Below are positions 9,600 through 22,685 of a DNA stretch of 64,000 nucleotides, in pieces (the stretch's first letter is position 1; each line of letters opens with the position of its first letter). The DNA is taken from positions 2,170,001-2,234,000 of the forward strand of contig JBAJFG010000140.1 in assembly GCA_037903475.1 (NCBI GenBank), given 5' to 3'. The notes under the pieces were generated by a model. It was not told the origin of the DNA, made no database searches, and saw only the letters and a program-made list of their open reading frames with translations. Position numbers and translations under genes: made by a program. Source of the DNA: Ancylostoma caninum. Taxonomy: Eukaryota > Nematoda > Chromadorea > Rhabditida > Ancylostomatidae.

Positions 9600-12500
9600 G
9601 CCCCTGGACTTACCTGGAATTTATTCAAAATCTAAGCAAGATCCTAATAGGTTTTGCGCACAATTTATGCAAAAATTAGAACCTTTTTTTTTGAAGTTTT
9701 GTGGAGATACTAGCAGATCTAAGCGAACTGCGCGATTTACGTGGACATTCCACTATTTGGCCCTGGAACCCCAGGTGGGATACCAGTTCCACTTCTAACA
9801 TGCAAGTATTTCTAGAAGATATAGCTTGTTCTCATTGTTTGAATTTTGGTTTTGTTTGCATTATTGAAAACGTCACGTCGATCCGAGAGTAATTTGATAC
9901 ACTGGGCTCAGAATGAGGTTTTTAGTAAACTTCGAAAGCACTGCACTGCTAATGGATCTCCGAGGAGAATCTAATATGATGTTCTTGCTTCATGGGAACA
10001 TCACATGGTTCACATCTCATCGTTAGAAATCCCTCCTACGTACTGGAATATGCGTTATTCACCACAGGCCATGCATGAAAAAAAAATGCCAAATTTATGC
10101 CACCCATTTTTTGTCACTCCCTGTTGACTGTGAGCCTATAATTTCTGAGAAAATCCTAGGCTAACAAGGAAAGAATTTTTGGTTAGTATGGCCGTCCGTA
10201 GGGAGGTGCATACTGCCTTCTGCAGCTTGCGGCGCTGATTTCAAACACATTTCGAAAACAGGCCAATATACTCTCTGAGATGAGTTACGTGTCCCCACTG
10301 TTGGTGTTTATCTGGAAATTCTAGCCTTTGCCTATGTGGGTGAATATGTAACCCAAAGGAAAGAAAAAAAGAGAAACTCTTACGTTTATATTATTTTCGT
10401 CCGTTTTCGAGACAGGTACTCACAGTCCGAATCTTTTCGAAAAGATAGCAAAAAAAAGTAGTGAAAACGTGGGATTTCTCGAGATGCGTTTAAGGTACTC
10501 GACTCTCCGGTAAAATGAAACCCGATCATGTATGTAGGGTAGATTAACACCGGGTAGGTTCTTCCAGAGACCCTAGGAAAAATCATTTAACGCTGATGTC
10601 AATATATTTGGAATTAGCTGGCGATTATCCCCACTTCTCATTTTGAGTACTAAAATGCCAGCTAGTTGTGTGGGTGTGCCCGATCTTTGTGGACGAGTTT
10701 ATGGAACTGAAAGTTTATTTCTCAGTAAATTTTCACTTAAAACCCAGATGATTTGTGTTCCTTTTTTTGCGAACTCTGCATTTTTCCTTCCGACATATCA
10801 TCTCCCACGTCGCCTCAAAGAGAGGGTGGGGAACGGCATTCGAAATGGGAAGGGGAATGCAAGTAGAGAAAAACGGAAAGTAAAGGAAATTGGAGCGTTA
10901 CACTTCCGATTTGAATCGCTTTTGATTTTGTTTTCTTGAACCACTAAAAAAATAAATGAATAGAAGTGAGCAAGACGTGTAATATGAAAATGAAATGGGT
11001 GGTGTATACGCCAGTAATTTAAATATTTAAAAACTTTTGCTACCCAAGAAATGAAGGGCATAGATCGTAGTGGCTGCGGAAAAATTTGCAAACCCCAAAT
11101 GTGCACGGTTTCGTAGCTCCAAACCCATGCAACTGGAAAGGCCTTATCCGGAAGTTGTTCCACGATTTCAGCGCATTACCGTCAAAATTTGTTGTGCGAT
11201 TTCGAGCCCTATTTGCCTACACACCATTCGCTCACACTTCTACGGAGCAATTTGAGTACATACGATTAAAGGAGTGATATGATATGCACTGAGAAGCATG
11301 TAATGTTAGGAATCTAATTACAATATTAGCTGCACTACCGTTTTTTTGTAATTTACGGGTATTGCTGTGGATTTGTTAGAATATCCGTGTGATTCTATTA
11401 GCGAGTATCCTGAGAAACGTGGAGTAATTAGCCGCATAAAGCAGATTTCTCTGAAGCTGCCTACTAACGCTGTTATTAGTTCACTTCTGCTGACAGCATC
11501 GAGCACTTCTCGGAAGTCTGGGGTATCTCGGTCTTCTTAAATTGTCGAAGTGGTCCTTAGCAGGGAAACACTATTTAGCCACAATATCCTTTCAATATTC
11601 AGAAAGAGTCAAAAACCTCTGAACAGAAGTATTAGCTCTGGGACAAGTCCAGAAAATTTATGTCTCCTCTGTTCACCCTGTCCGCATCGCCATAGCCACA
11701 CAATTTTATTGCGCCTATCGTTTCCTATATTTTATAGGCCATTTTCTCCCTTTCTCGCTGAAATATATATTCAGAAACGCTCTAGAAATAGAATGCAATC
11801 GACATTTCAGTGCGCAATCTAGCGTAGGAACAGGTAATGCATTTACTTTTAAATGTGCGGATACAAGTCCACTGAAGGGACCACACAAATTATAGGCAAA
11901 AAATTGACCGGCTAAGTACGAGAGCTTACCTGTGGATATGGTCCATTTCATGGCTCAAGTCACAAAGCGATATTCTAGGGACAAAAACTGGGAAAAGCGT
12001 TCGGTGTTCGAGTAGACAGACGAGAAATTCATGCAGAAAGAACTATATCTAGGACCGAATAAAAATTAAGTAACTCAATTTATTTAATTATTCGTTCAGG
12101 TCTCGATCCAAGGAACTCAAACTTCAAAAAAGAGATGAGTCTAAATGCCTCCTTATCATTCTTAGAGTATTGCGTTGCTTCCTCTTTTTTAAACATCCGA
12201 ACGATAGACCTATTTGAGGTCGAATTTTCGAATTTCGAAGAAATCGATAGGTATCTAGTGCATTGTTCGTTCCCAACTATAGCAAGAACAAGTAACGATC
12301 TATGTACTAATGCAATTCTACTAAGTATTCCTTTCAATTTTTTTTTCCAAAGAATGCTTGGTAGAATTATAAGTGAAATTGGTCTAGTCAAAAACTGAGT
12401 TTATATGAAGAAAGAGAGCAAGATACAGTATTACCTCTCCTAGCAAGAACTCTAGGAAAATTATCATAAAAGTTTCGTGGCCATTCCAGCCAGCCCTTCA

Positions 12501-14190
12501 CCGACAGAACGAATGGCACCTGTCCCAGTTACTCCTGGAAATCTCAGCGTGGGAAAATGAAGAAAATTGAGAAACATCTGGTAATAACGATTTGTTTACG
12601 TGGGAGCCGACTACAACCGACGCACATCTGGTTGAAATTCTACGGAGTGGGAGGATGAGCAACCGGCACAAATCATATGCAAAAAACTCCAATCAACCGA
12701 CGCATAGCGCCTCCGTAAATAACCTCGGGATGGTCTGGGGCGCGTGATGTGTGGGATTTCTGGTCTAGCCGCGGCTACGACTATTCGAGGAAACATTCCA
12801 CGAATTCCTTTGGCGTAAAAGGACTAACATAGGCTCAAAATGAAAAATTTTCTACGTTATCTGTGTCTTAGTTGCATTGTTTCACCTTTCCCAAACTCCC
12901 GAGTACTCTGAGTGCTTCATGTCCTATGATACTCTAATCTCCTTCACCGAAATTTCCCATACAGCTCCGTTTTATGCAGAAATTCAAGATACCCGATGGA
13001 CTCTGGGAAATTATATGCATCCGGGGACCAATCCAAAGGGCAAATAATGTAAATGCCCTTGGCGTATGGGGAATAGCAATTGCAATAACACAGCTGCAAT
13101 AAGCCTAATCCAAATGGAATGGGTGTCCTGCAGAATCTCAATGGGGCGTTTTTTTTTCTGGGATAAAGTAAAAGATCGCCTTGCATTAACAAAAACTGCA
13201 GAGTGGCCGTGTCTTGTGGAATAAGAGAGCAATGCTTGGATAGGATAGGAGGAAATAGTGGAATAATGAAAGGTGAATCAAGTTTTTCTTAAAATTTCCA
13301 CTTATTTTTAAAGAAGAATTCATTGGATACCTAAATGAAGAGCTCAAAAGACCTGTAGAGTTATTTCAGGTGCAACTCTAATCCATTTTTCCGTTCTTTT
13401 CCAGAAATAACCATTCAAAGACACAAGTACCACGTTCCTTGAAACCTTTTCTGTGAAAACTGCACATGCGCAAGTGCGTGCTTGCTGAAGGCAAAAGTAG
13501 CTTGAACTTTATGCTCGATAGGAATTCCGAGTCATGCGATCTGGGTTGTTGGTGGAAATAGTCCATATACGGCGCAGCAATAACAAAGATTAGAAGTGCT
13601 AGCTACACGACACGGCTTGATGTCGGGGTTAATCCGGCTGAAAAGAGTTCCAAGAACCCAAGAGAACGGGCACCAAAGAGCCTATGTTGGGAGAAAACAA
13701 CAGTGCACGGAGCTGTTTTGTGAGGATATGAGGTGCAAATGGAAGGGGTGAGGGAAGAAAATTGAACTAGAGTGAACTGCAAGCTCTATATCTGAAGCGA
13801 TTAGGAGTCGGGGAAGGAATTTCCAGATTTTCCAAATAATATCTTGAAAACTAAGCAATTTTACCTGAATCGAAAGAGATTCAGGAATTCAGCTCGAAAA
13901 ATCTGATATTCGGAAGTCCATCAAGTTCTAGAGCAAGTACATATCACGTATTCAAAGACTCGGTGAGTTGTAAGATTTGGTGTGCTACGAAAAGTTGAAA
14001 TTTTGAAGAGGATGTGTGAAATGTGAAGCTCCGACCAAGTTTAAATTTAATCATCGCTATTAGTTGAAGTTGAAGCAATAGCTCTGAAACAATGTTGGTA
14101 TTTGGAAAAATGATCACTGTCAAGCTTGAGCTCCTGTTCACCGCGAGTGTTACCATTCCTATTAATCCAGTCCATTGGCCCGATGGGATA
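9600..14190. other. Unassigned, no supported gene
   Basis: Scattered short ORFs only. The longest, an overlapping pair at 12080-12398 (87-codon plus, 103-codon minus without ATG), lack splice or poly(A) support. Confidence 0.4.
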
Positions 14191-14191
14191 A

Positions 14192-14438
14192 GGGCAACTT
14201 ATACTGGGTGCGTGCGACTGACGCGGGCGCGTTTAAATGATGAAGAATAGGGCCCAATCGCATAGCAGTCGCATCGCAGTCGCAGCTCAGACGCACGCTT
14301 TTACGGCCTTACGATGGGCGTGCGTTCTTTTCATTGAGGATACACATGCCGTGTTGACCGGTCTTCATGGAAAATCCCTTGCAAATGGATGAGTGCGCCT
14401 GATGCGCGACTGACGCACGCAGCTAGTATAAATTACCC
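14192..14438. mobile_element. MITE family D, copy 1
   Basis: Ends GGGCAACTTATACTGGGTGCG and its imperfect inverse CGCACGCAGCTAGTATAAATTACCC; GC-rich core with repeated CTGACGC and GTGCG motifs and a central TTCATGGAAAATCC. Confidence 0.6.
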
Positions 14439-14991
14439 TATACCTCACAGCGACGATGTCACTGCGACTGTTCACCATCAATGGATCTTGCATAACTTCT
14501 CATGTGCTGGCAATATTTTCCATGTAGACAGTGTAATAAGGCATCAGAACTTGTAACACTTTGTTCTCATCAGTTTAACTCATTTTCTTCACAGCGACGG
14601 TATCACTGTAAGTATACCATAGGCCTCACGCGGTATCGATCGATATATTGATTGTTTGAGGGACTATGGCTTAGTGGAGCAACAGTCGGTCTTCGACATT
14701 CCGTGAGCAGAACCGTGTTTATAAATTCAAGAAAAAAAAGTAAAACCTTTATGACAAAAAGAAATAGCAAGGATGCAGAGTACACAGAATGTAGATTTCA
14801 TATGCAGTATCAGTCGAAGAGAGCAATTTCTGTCTCTAATTTCCAACCACTATGTGTACTACAGACTTGCGATATCTACATTAAAATATGCGAAACCTGT
14901 CCTGGAGAGTCACGGAGTCGTTGGGGATAAAGGAAATTCCTTTTTGATGGAGAGTGAAGCAGAGACGGAATTGAAAGACTTGTAAGAGCTC

Positions 14992-15501
14992 TCAGAAAGC
15001 ATATCCTCGAAATCCACAACTAAGTTTACATGAAGGCACGTCTTTGTTTCTACGCGGGAACCCACTATTCCAAGAAGTCAAATCGCGAGCATCCCCTAGG
15101 AACGAAATAGTGTCAATTTTCAACGAATGGCTTTTGGAAAGATCCAGCAATGATAATTTTATTATTTCGTGGAATACAACCAGCTTGAGAGGGAGTCGTG
15201 GCCGAATTCTGCGTAAACCAGAGCATGGCAGGCCTTTTACGAAATGCGGTTGAAATAGGCTACATTTACTGGTTCCGTGAAACTCCTGACAAATTTCGAC
15301 GAGTTTTCTGTCCAATGCCTCCCATTTATGGTGAATGTCAAACAGGAGTTGTGAGAGAATGATTGCCAGAGTAGTGAAGCGCTGAAGCTTTTCCATAATT
15401 AAAAACTTCCACTTTATCAATGAATTGGAGCGATATTCTTCATATACTGCCATGATGATCAAGTTCCTTGCCACATCAGCTGCGCCCCGGCTAAGTATAG
15501 C
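14992..15501 (-). CDS. Long ORF, 169 codons, no clear start
   Basis: The longest non-repeat open frame on the minus strand. It begins after a TAG with a GTG, so translation from the first ATG (about 15456, MAVYEEYRSNSLIKWK...) or splicing at gcgcag|CT would be needed. The first half is helix-like and well composed (LLFDIHHKWEALDRKLVEIC); a possible donor (ACCA|gtaaat) follows it near 15275. It overlaps the 3' end of the proposed gene at 15491-16756. Unassigned; it might be an old transposon piece. Confidence 0.25.
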   Translation of the reverse strand, partial: AILSRGAADVARNLIIMAVYEEYRSNSLIKWKFLIMEKLQRFTTLAIILSQLLFDIHHKWEALDRKLVEICQEFHGTSKCSLFQPHFVKGLPCSGLRRIRPRLPLKLVVFHEIIKLSLLDLSKSHSLKIDTISFLGDARDLTSWNSGFPRRNKDVPSCKLSCGFRGYAF

Positions 15502-16756
15502 CACCTATATAGTCGTTATGAGGGGATGGGGTGTTGGTGGGGGCGAGGGTGGACATGCAGCAACATGTCAGCCGGCAAAAAATGGAAGTGACGGCGGACG
15601 CGGCGACAACCAGGAACTGCATTGTTCAGCGCTTATCCAATCGAAAACATCAAAACAGCATGTCGTAGGGCTGTCTGTACCGCGTAAATGAGTAGCGTTC
15701 GCCTCCAGCCACTGAACACTTCTAGGCTTCCACGGTTTATGGATTAGAAGAGGATGCTACAATGTTATTTATGGATTCTGTTGTCTTCAAGGAGGAAGTG
15801 AAAGTTTTCTCTTACGAACCTTAAATCATGCATCACAGCGCCGGAAGCTACATTCCATTGCCCAATGTGGGCTTCGCTTCCGACCATAACTACATCCCGA
15901 TAGTGCCATAAAAATTGATCATGCATCGACTGCACAATGGCATTATGCGCGATGCACATGCAAACTCAAGCCATTAAGGCTCCGGAACAACAATAAGGAA
16001 GTTTTTGTCGGCAGCCAAGAGTCGTTCGCACGACCGATGACTAGGCAGCGAGGGTGGCGGCGCTGGCGTGGGTGTTGAAATGGCCGATTAGAGAGTTTCA
16101 AAGAAAGATTGCCTGAAACGAGTGCACAAGGAAGCGGATGAACCTAAAGCAGCTCTTGTTTAGTAGCATGGAGTCACGAAGGGGAAACCTGCAAAGTGGC
16201 AAGTAAAAAAACAAAGCTAAGAGATTCCATAGAAATTTTCCAACGTTTTAGAATAAAAACAGCGAAAATAGTGGACGATCATGTGGAATTACAAGGGAAG
16301 CAAGGGAATTTTCATTAGTCCGTAAACAACTACCACGCCTATTGCATCCACCGCTTCCTTTCTATGATGAAAGGATGGCAGATGTGCCGTTTACTGGTGA
16401 CGAAGATTTAATCATTGACACATTGCGGACAACGTGATGCCCGTGATGCACGTAGTGCATGCCTTTTCGTCCTTGCGTGGCCAGGTGATACACATGGTGC
16501 ATCATGCCAAATGTGCTCCTCATATCCATAAGACGCTCCTCCGTAGTCAGCTGTGCGATGAATTATCAAAAGAATGCCACCCGCGCTCGCCACCATCAGT
16601 TGGTCCATTCATCGCAAGAAACCCGAGAAGGGAGGGCAGAAGGGGGGGGGGGGGGAGCGGGAGAAAACCTACCACTTCCTGTCCGGCAGGTCGTTCAACT
16701 TCACACTGTACCAAGCCCAAAATGTTTCGAGAACCTTCGTTATTTCGTAAATCACA
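15491..16756 (-). CDS. Putative four-exon gene with His-rich segment and C-terminal hydrophobic helix
   Basis: Exons 16756-16673, 16550-16395, 15929-15816 and 15616-15491 (TAG) all begin and end in phase 0 and concatenate without a stop (159 residues, N-terminus missing). Exon 2 has eight histidines within about 25 residues (MMHHVYH, then MHYVHHGHHVV). The last exon opens with a hydrophobic, Cys-rich run (FLVVAASAVTSIFC...TCCC) and a Pro/Thr tail, which suggests a membrane anchor or metal-binding protein, but I recognise no family. Acceptors are ctgcag, cgcacag, gtgcag and atgcag; donors gtaggt, gtaaac and gtaaga. Exon 1 is equally open in a second frame that would terminate there, so exon 1 is the least secure. 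Confidence 0.38.
16642..16655 (+). repeat. G14 homopolymer
   Basis: Fourteen consecutive G within an intron of the proposed minus-strand gene 15491-16756, where it reads as a C tract near the acceptor. Confidence 0.9.
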
Positions 16757-16859
16757 CTGCAGTAAACGGTACTGGGAGTGGTGGAGTACCGGCAGCACTC
16801 ACTTCAAGTCAGGAGTTAGCGAGTAAAAATTATATCCCAGTCTATTTTTGTGACTGTTT

Positions 16860-19800
16860 CTGAAGGAATTATCGCCTGAGATGTTGTCGTTTTTGAGTGA
16901 TACTTGTTAGTGCAAAAACACACCTTTCACCCAAGACCGTCCCAAAGTATACCAAAGCTCGCAACTTCTCGATTGAGAGCCACTGTAAAACCCATGTAAA
17001 GAGTCACATCAAAAATAGAAATACACCTGAGAATATATACATGCTTCATAGGAATAACTTTATTAGATCATCTCACACTTTTTCTCTATCTTACTGGCGA
17101 AAGCAGGAAAAAAGTTGTAACTTGGAACGTATAGTTCTTGCGTAAGATTAGTGCATGAAATGAAACCTAGCAGCAGATCTTTTGTTCTATCGCAGGTTTT
17201 TAATAGTTTTGTGATTTTTATTGCTTTCATTATCTTAATTTTGTTTCATCTATTTTATTTTCTTTTTTATTTATGTATAAGCTTAACATTATAGCCGAGA
17301 CACGTACATACCATGCCGCGGTAATTCTCCTGTTTCGTTAGGATATCATTCCTCTATACCTATATCCGGATTCAGAACTTCGGTCCGCCCTTGAAGCTTC
17401 GGACTCTTGCATCAATAATTTCCGCATCAAAATTGCACACATCAGCAAGCCTGTTGAATTTAATCGTAATCATGTGCGCCAGCACCTCTTGCATGAAAGT
17501 GCTATTCCTGATATTATGAGGGTCTCCGAGATTTCCGGTGCATGGGCACGCAGCAGGAACTAAACCGCTGGTTGCAATCGCATTGTCACGGGCATTGTAG
17601 TGGAAGAATTAGATGAAACGAGTTAGAGTCATATGGTGTGATACCAGGGGATTCTACTCAGAATGAAGTGTAGAAAAATACAGTGAAAAGTAGAAAATAG
17701 TGGAATGCCCAGAAATAACTGTACAATGTACTAACTATAGGCACACATCCACGTGAGTATTTGAAGTAATTCCATTCGGAGTAGAAGTTGTAGATTAGAG
17801 TGAGAAGCTTGAGTTTCGACTGAGTCTGAAACTGAATTAGTGCGTTGTCCAAAGTGATTGAAAGCGTCGATTACTCGAAAAAAAAATCGACTGTTTTGGA
17901 TGCAGCTACGAACAGACCTCTTAATAAAGGACTTACAGAACCAGCTCCCCTCATTTGCGGTAATAATGAGAGTGTTGACAGAATAAGGCGAGTCATTAGA
18001 GGAAAAGAATGCAAACAACAACAAGCTAAAATCCCAAGGCTCCCTACAGTTGCTGGAATTGTCCCCTCATGTGCTGCTTAGGCTTCCCTTCTTTGCGCAG
18101 GGGGTAAGGAAAGGTGTCGGACAGGAATTGAAAGGAGGATAGCAGTAAATGGGAGCGATGCCCCAAAGCTTTGAACTCAACGTATAATGCTATTCCGGCT
18201 ACTTTTTTTGCCGCACAGTAATCAGGGTTCAGTTCAATTGGTCATCATTGCCTAGAAGTAGACGCTCAGCTTAAGAAAGACTTTTATCTTGAGAAAAGAA
18301 CGAGAAGAGTGATAAAACAATGTATGCGACATACAAGCAGGGCTCAGTTAGCACATACCGATAGTTTCAATATGAAAATGGAAGGGAAACATGGGAGGGG
18401 GGGGGGGTGCAGTCTTACGATTAGCTCTGTATTAGAAGTGAGGAAGTTAATGGTGAAGAGCAGTGGAAAGCCAACACTGAAAGTCGCGTGTGAATCGTGG
18501 TTTACGGTATGATCTAGCCGGAAGTAAATGTGGAATAGCTCTGAAATTGTCCATAATTTAAAAGAAAGGGTACAGGACGATGTTGCCACCAACATGATTG
18601 ATGGTTGACTCCTAAGGGGAGCACATTTCCGCCCAAAAAACATTCATGCTACTCCGAGCACATTTATTGTTACTTACGTCAATGTGTGGGAGCAAAGTCA
18701 TGTCTTTTCGTTCGACACAAGCAAGAAATGCACCCCAAATGAGGGATGGAGCTTACGTGTTTATGAAAAACATTCAGCGTTGAATAACATTTGACTGTTG
18801 CCGCTAAACAGCAGCCAACGTGCTTGGTAACTGCGGAATTTTCACTACTTCGTTCGAACGCCAAACGCGAGTTAAAGCATGTATTAGATCTGGAACGAAA
18901 GTCGAGACCGTTATTCGGTAGAGCAACAGATTTTTTAAAGGTTAGCTTGTCCCAAAGAATTTATCTAGGAAGCGTACCAGTCATGAGAATGCGTTCCATG
19001 AGAAGCGCTTTGGGAAGATTTTCTCGACTTTCACTGGTTTCTTGAGAGAAGTGATACAATTCGTACATAGTTCTGGAAATAAATAGAAGTTCCATGTGTC
19101 TCAGAAGTAGACTCTCAGCGATTTAGGATTCGTGAGCTTTTCCGAAAAGGTAGTAATCTACCCTCTGTTCCAAAGTATCCGAGTTCTCCTGGTATGGGAC
19201 CTTTGTTGGACCTCTCACCGCACTCAAAATAACTAATTTTAAAGATATGAAGATATATCAGTTTTTGTAGGGAAACCCGTCCCTTCTATATGAGCAGGAA
19301 GCTCAGAACCTTTCCAGTGACGTTCATGGGAACTGCAGTAGAGATTTGCTGTAATTCTAGCAAGTTTTGCCTCTCTACATCATCATTTCTACTTGTCCAA
19401 TCGCCTTTTTTGGATTTATAACTCCATCTGCTCTTCTAGCGCTCAAAAGCCGTTAAGACAACAATGATAATCTGCTCAGTTCTGAAAACCTAAAAGAAAC
19501 TCAGTCAGAAGGCAGAAGAATACGTATATTATCTCGAGGAACATCATTGGCTAGGTGGTAATAATGCTATGCAAATGGAAGCAACACCACGTCAACATTT
19601 TGACGACATAGTCACCGAAAGAAAATTCTGTCGGAGACATGGGCTTGCTTAGCGAATTCCTTGACTGGAGTGAACCCTTTCCTGGAAATTACTTCCATAA
19701 GATATGAAAACCTTGATTGTCCATGTCTCAAGTAATTGATTTACACAGAATTGAACTTTTGCGCTTGAAGGAGAGAAATCATGGTTTAGGCCAGGCATCT

Positions 19801-21270
19801 GCTGCGTCAAGCAAGGGCTGTAAACAAGCAGGCTATTCAGTGGTCCTCTAGCTCACTATAAATCGCTGAATTGTTCTCAGTTCCAGCCACATTCTCGACC
19901 AACTCTCCATTACGACCTTATTATGAAGTTCACGTCAACATTGTGCTCGTGACAAATATATACCTTTTGTTTTCACATACATAGTCAGACGCTGAGGCCT
20001 CCGAACAAAATTTGCAGTAAACACTAAATAATGGCCGAGTTTTTCAATTAGTCACAGACTGAGTTATATGGGAAAGTCGAAGAAGAGCAGACGAAAAGAA
20101 CTCAGTGGAGCACGTATAGAATGAGACCGATGGAATGAAGATGTGGAAAGGAAATGCCTGAAATTGCCGTATCTATGTGATGAACACTATGGGAGTATGA
20201 ATTTTTATAGAAGAGACATTGTCATGGAAAACTAGCCGATCGGATGTGTTTCCGTCAACAAATACTCTGGAGTGGGGTGAAGTTTCATGCTTTGGAGCGG
20301 GGCCAATACGAAAACAATTCGCAGCTTTATGAGTCGGTTTGTGGGAGCAAATCTGGAAGCTCAGAAAACAAAACTTATTATAGCTCAGCTCTTCAAAGCA
20401 GAGCTCAGCAGCCAGGCGAAGCAAAAACAAATTGTTATTTCAAATATTTTTCTTTTCGTGAACAGCATGTGAGAAGCATATGCGTGCGTAATTGCTTTTA
20501 CAAGAAATACTATCAAAGATGACCCTGGTAATATGTAATTCTTCCATAAGGTGGGTCTTTCTCCTAGTTTGGGTTAATTTTTTTTTCATTTACAATTACA
20601 GGGCAACTTTGTTTTCCAATTCTGTGGAAGATGGCCTAGCTGAGTGTTCTAAGTGAAAGAGTAAACCAGTAACTAATAATAATCAATAACAATCAAGTCA
20701 ATGTCATTGTACATAAGAAGATCGACTTACAGGGAAGACTAAAAAATTGAAAGAGTTTTAGTAATTCATAAAATAATGGTGATGTACGTGGATCAAAAAT
20801 TTTCAATGTTTAACTGTGTATTTAACGGTAGTGCCTATAAGTGGACCTTGTTGACGATGTAAATAAATACATAGATAAAGAAATAGAGGAATTACTACAC
20901 GCAGCTGAAGGAATTAAATTAATTACATGGGAGTTTTTCAGGAAGTACGTACATACATAAATATGTAAGTGGGAACAATCACAGGTGGAGTTTACAATGG
21001 TAGACAGTGGCTTCCATGGGAAACCGCAGTTCCAGTGTAGGACATCTGAAACTTCAATGTCTGACTTTCCTCCTGCAAAAGGTTGCTATGACTGGGAAAA
21101 TAGATAAGAAGGGATTCACACCTTTACTAATTTGAGAAAAATTTCTCTTATATTCGAATATTGAAGCGACACAGAAAAAATGAGAGCGGTAACTGGTTAT
21201 CAGCTTTCTATTGAGGGGTTTAAGAAATCAAAAAATTCCTGATAAGGTTGCTCATGAACTTAATATTTTG
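16860..21270. other. Unassigned, no supported gene
   Basis: AT-rich with poly-G tract at 18397. ORFs are short and none has matched splice sites and a poly(A) signal. Confidence 0.4.
18397..18407 (+). repeat. G11 homopolymer
   Basis: Eleven consecutive G, preceded by GGGA. Confidence 0.9.
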
Positions 21271-21273
21271 CAG

Positions 21274-21436
21274 CAATTTAGCCTTGGGAAAGCGAAGCAG
21301 CACACTAGGGCGTACACTCCTTGTTATTGCATCGTCATCCTCTGCTCCACAAACACATGCTGTCCTAGGATTTATTAACAGATACGGGCCACGAATGAAC
21401 TATTATGACAGGCTTCACGGATATGTGCAATTATGA
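21274..21436 (+). CDS. Possible 3' coding exon
   Basis: Starts right after a strong acceptor (atattttgcag) and in phase 2 is open to TGA at 21436 (begins NLALGKRSSTLGRTLL, ends DRLHGYVQL). A GT donor inside it (21425) would join in frame to a further short exon after cacatatattgcag (21503). Frame 0 is also open for a Cys-rich string, so the frame is unsettled. No partner exon upstream was found. Confidence 0.28.
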
Positions 21437-21646
21437 CACAAACAGAAAGAGCATATTCGTGCAGCCACATGGAGCAGGCATAACTCTACGCACATATATT
21501 GCAGAGGGATTTGTCGAAGATTTGTCCATCCAAGAGCTCACACATATCCTAAACATCCTGTAATTTGAATAGAAGCAGCGTTAAACATCGTTCTGGGTTT
21601 ACGTCGAGATGAACATCAACATTCGGTAGCAACATCGAACTCAAAG

Positions 21647-21849
21647 GCTGCGGGTATACACCTCGAGGAGTATAGCACCTAGCATTGCCGTTGCCGTAAC
21701 GATTTCATTTTTGATATACATTGACTGCGGGCGGTCCGAAGTTGGCGATTGACCGTCGTGGCCCGCCCACAATCGATATGTATCAAAAATGAAGTCGCCA
21801 ATCCTTGGCGATGTTAGGTGTTATACTCATCGATGAGTATACCCGCAGC
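21647..21849. mobile_element. Foldback element B
   Basis: Ends GCTGCGGGTATAC and GTATACCCGCAGC are exact inverses. Long imperfect arms (ATTTCATTTTTGATATACA against TGTATCAAAAATGAAGT) leave a loop of roughly 30 bp. Confidence 0.65.
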
Positions 21850-21952
21850 TAAAGAAACAGGAAATAGAGAGAATTTCTTGATGCAACTGAACATTGTTAG
21901 CAAAACTGCCCTTGCAAACTAGTTCAGTGGTTCTACACCTTGTGTTTTACAC

Positions 21953-22108
21953 CAGGGCTGGGATTCATGAAACGATAACCAGGCAAACCCACGCTAGCAA
22001 ACCAACTTTTGCCGCCTGCTTCTCTTAGCACTATGTAGTCAATAAGATAACCAAACACGCTAGGCATCTTTGTTTTGGTTGGTTATCGTTTCATGAATCC
22101 CAGCCCTG
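21953..22108. mobile_element. MITE family A, copy 1
   Basis: Perfect 28-bp terminal inverted repeats beginning CAGGGCTGGGATTCATGAAA and a 100-bp core. The CAGGG..CCCTG ends resemble hAT elements; no target duplication was seen. It lies 578 bp downstream of the saposin-like gene's stop. Confidence 0.7.
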
Positions 22109-22620
22109 TATAGTATTTATCCAGTAGCAAATACCCGTGTCACCCTACCTCTGGTTCCCTCCCGTGCCTATCTATTTTTGGCAAAGCATCGCTGGCGTCG
22201 CTGCTTTACGATTATCTGAAAATCGATAATCGATAAGTATCAACACCGACACTGTGATATTTGATATGAAGTATGCGAGAATCGCAAAAAAGCGGGTTTT
22301 TCACATTTCCTATGCTGATGTCGTCTTTTTTTTGCAATAAACTTGCAGTCTCTGAAACACAAAGGAGTGATAATAATGTGTAAATATCATATGTCTTCAT
22401 TTTGTGACACTGACATTCCTAGTGTCTAAGAAAACTGCAAACATCCGATGCAAGTCTTAGATGCCCACGCATGGGAACTCTGTGGAAACCTTCCTGGATT
22501 TGGCAGATATCGCTACCCTGACAGCAATCAGGTAAGCATGCAGAATACTACGCCCGCATTGCTACAGCTTAAATTCTACCGGTGATGTCCATCACAGAAA
22601 GATTACCACTTTGAAAAACC

Positions 22621-22626
22621 TTTATT
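22621..22626 (-). terminator. Poly(A) signal AATAAA of the saposin-like gene
   Basis: AATAAA on the minus strand, 60 bp downstream of the TGA of the saposin-like gene, which implies a short 3' UTR typical of nematodes. Confidence 0.7.
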
Positions 22627-22685
22627 TCAAGTCGATTTGATATTGAGCAGTCGTTCAAGTACACATTATTGAAATGTATGTGTTA

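Noticed and set aside
10643..11163. 98-codon plus ORF and 121-codon minus ORF
   Set aside because: They overlap, contain long T/A runs and lack matched splice sites or poly(A) signals.
12080..12398. Overlapping 103- and 87-codon ORFs
   Set aside because: The minus frame starts with TTG; neither has splice sites, poly(A) signal or recognisable motif.
16756..16873. Exon-like segment (attccttcag to TTGAA|gtgagt) joining the exon at 16756 in another frame
   Set aside because: In that frame the exon at 16756 ends at once in TGG TAG, which would cut off the longer phase-0 chain; kept only as an alternative.
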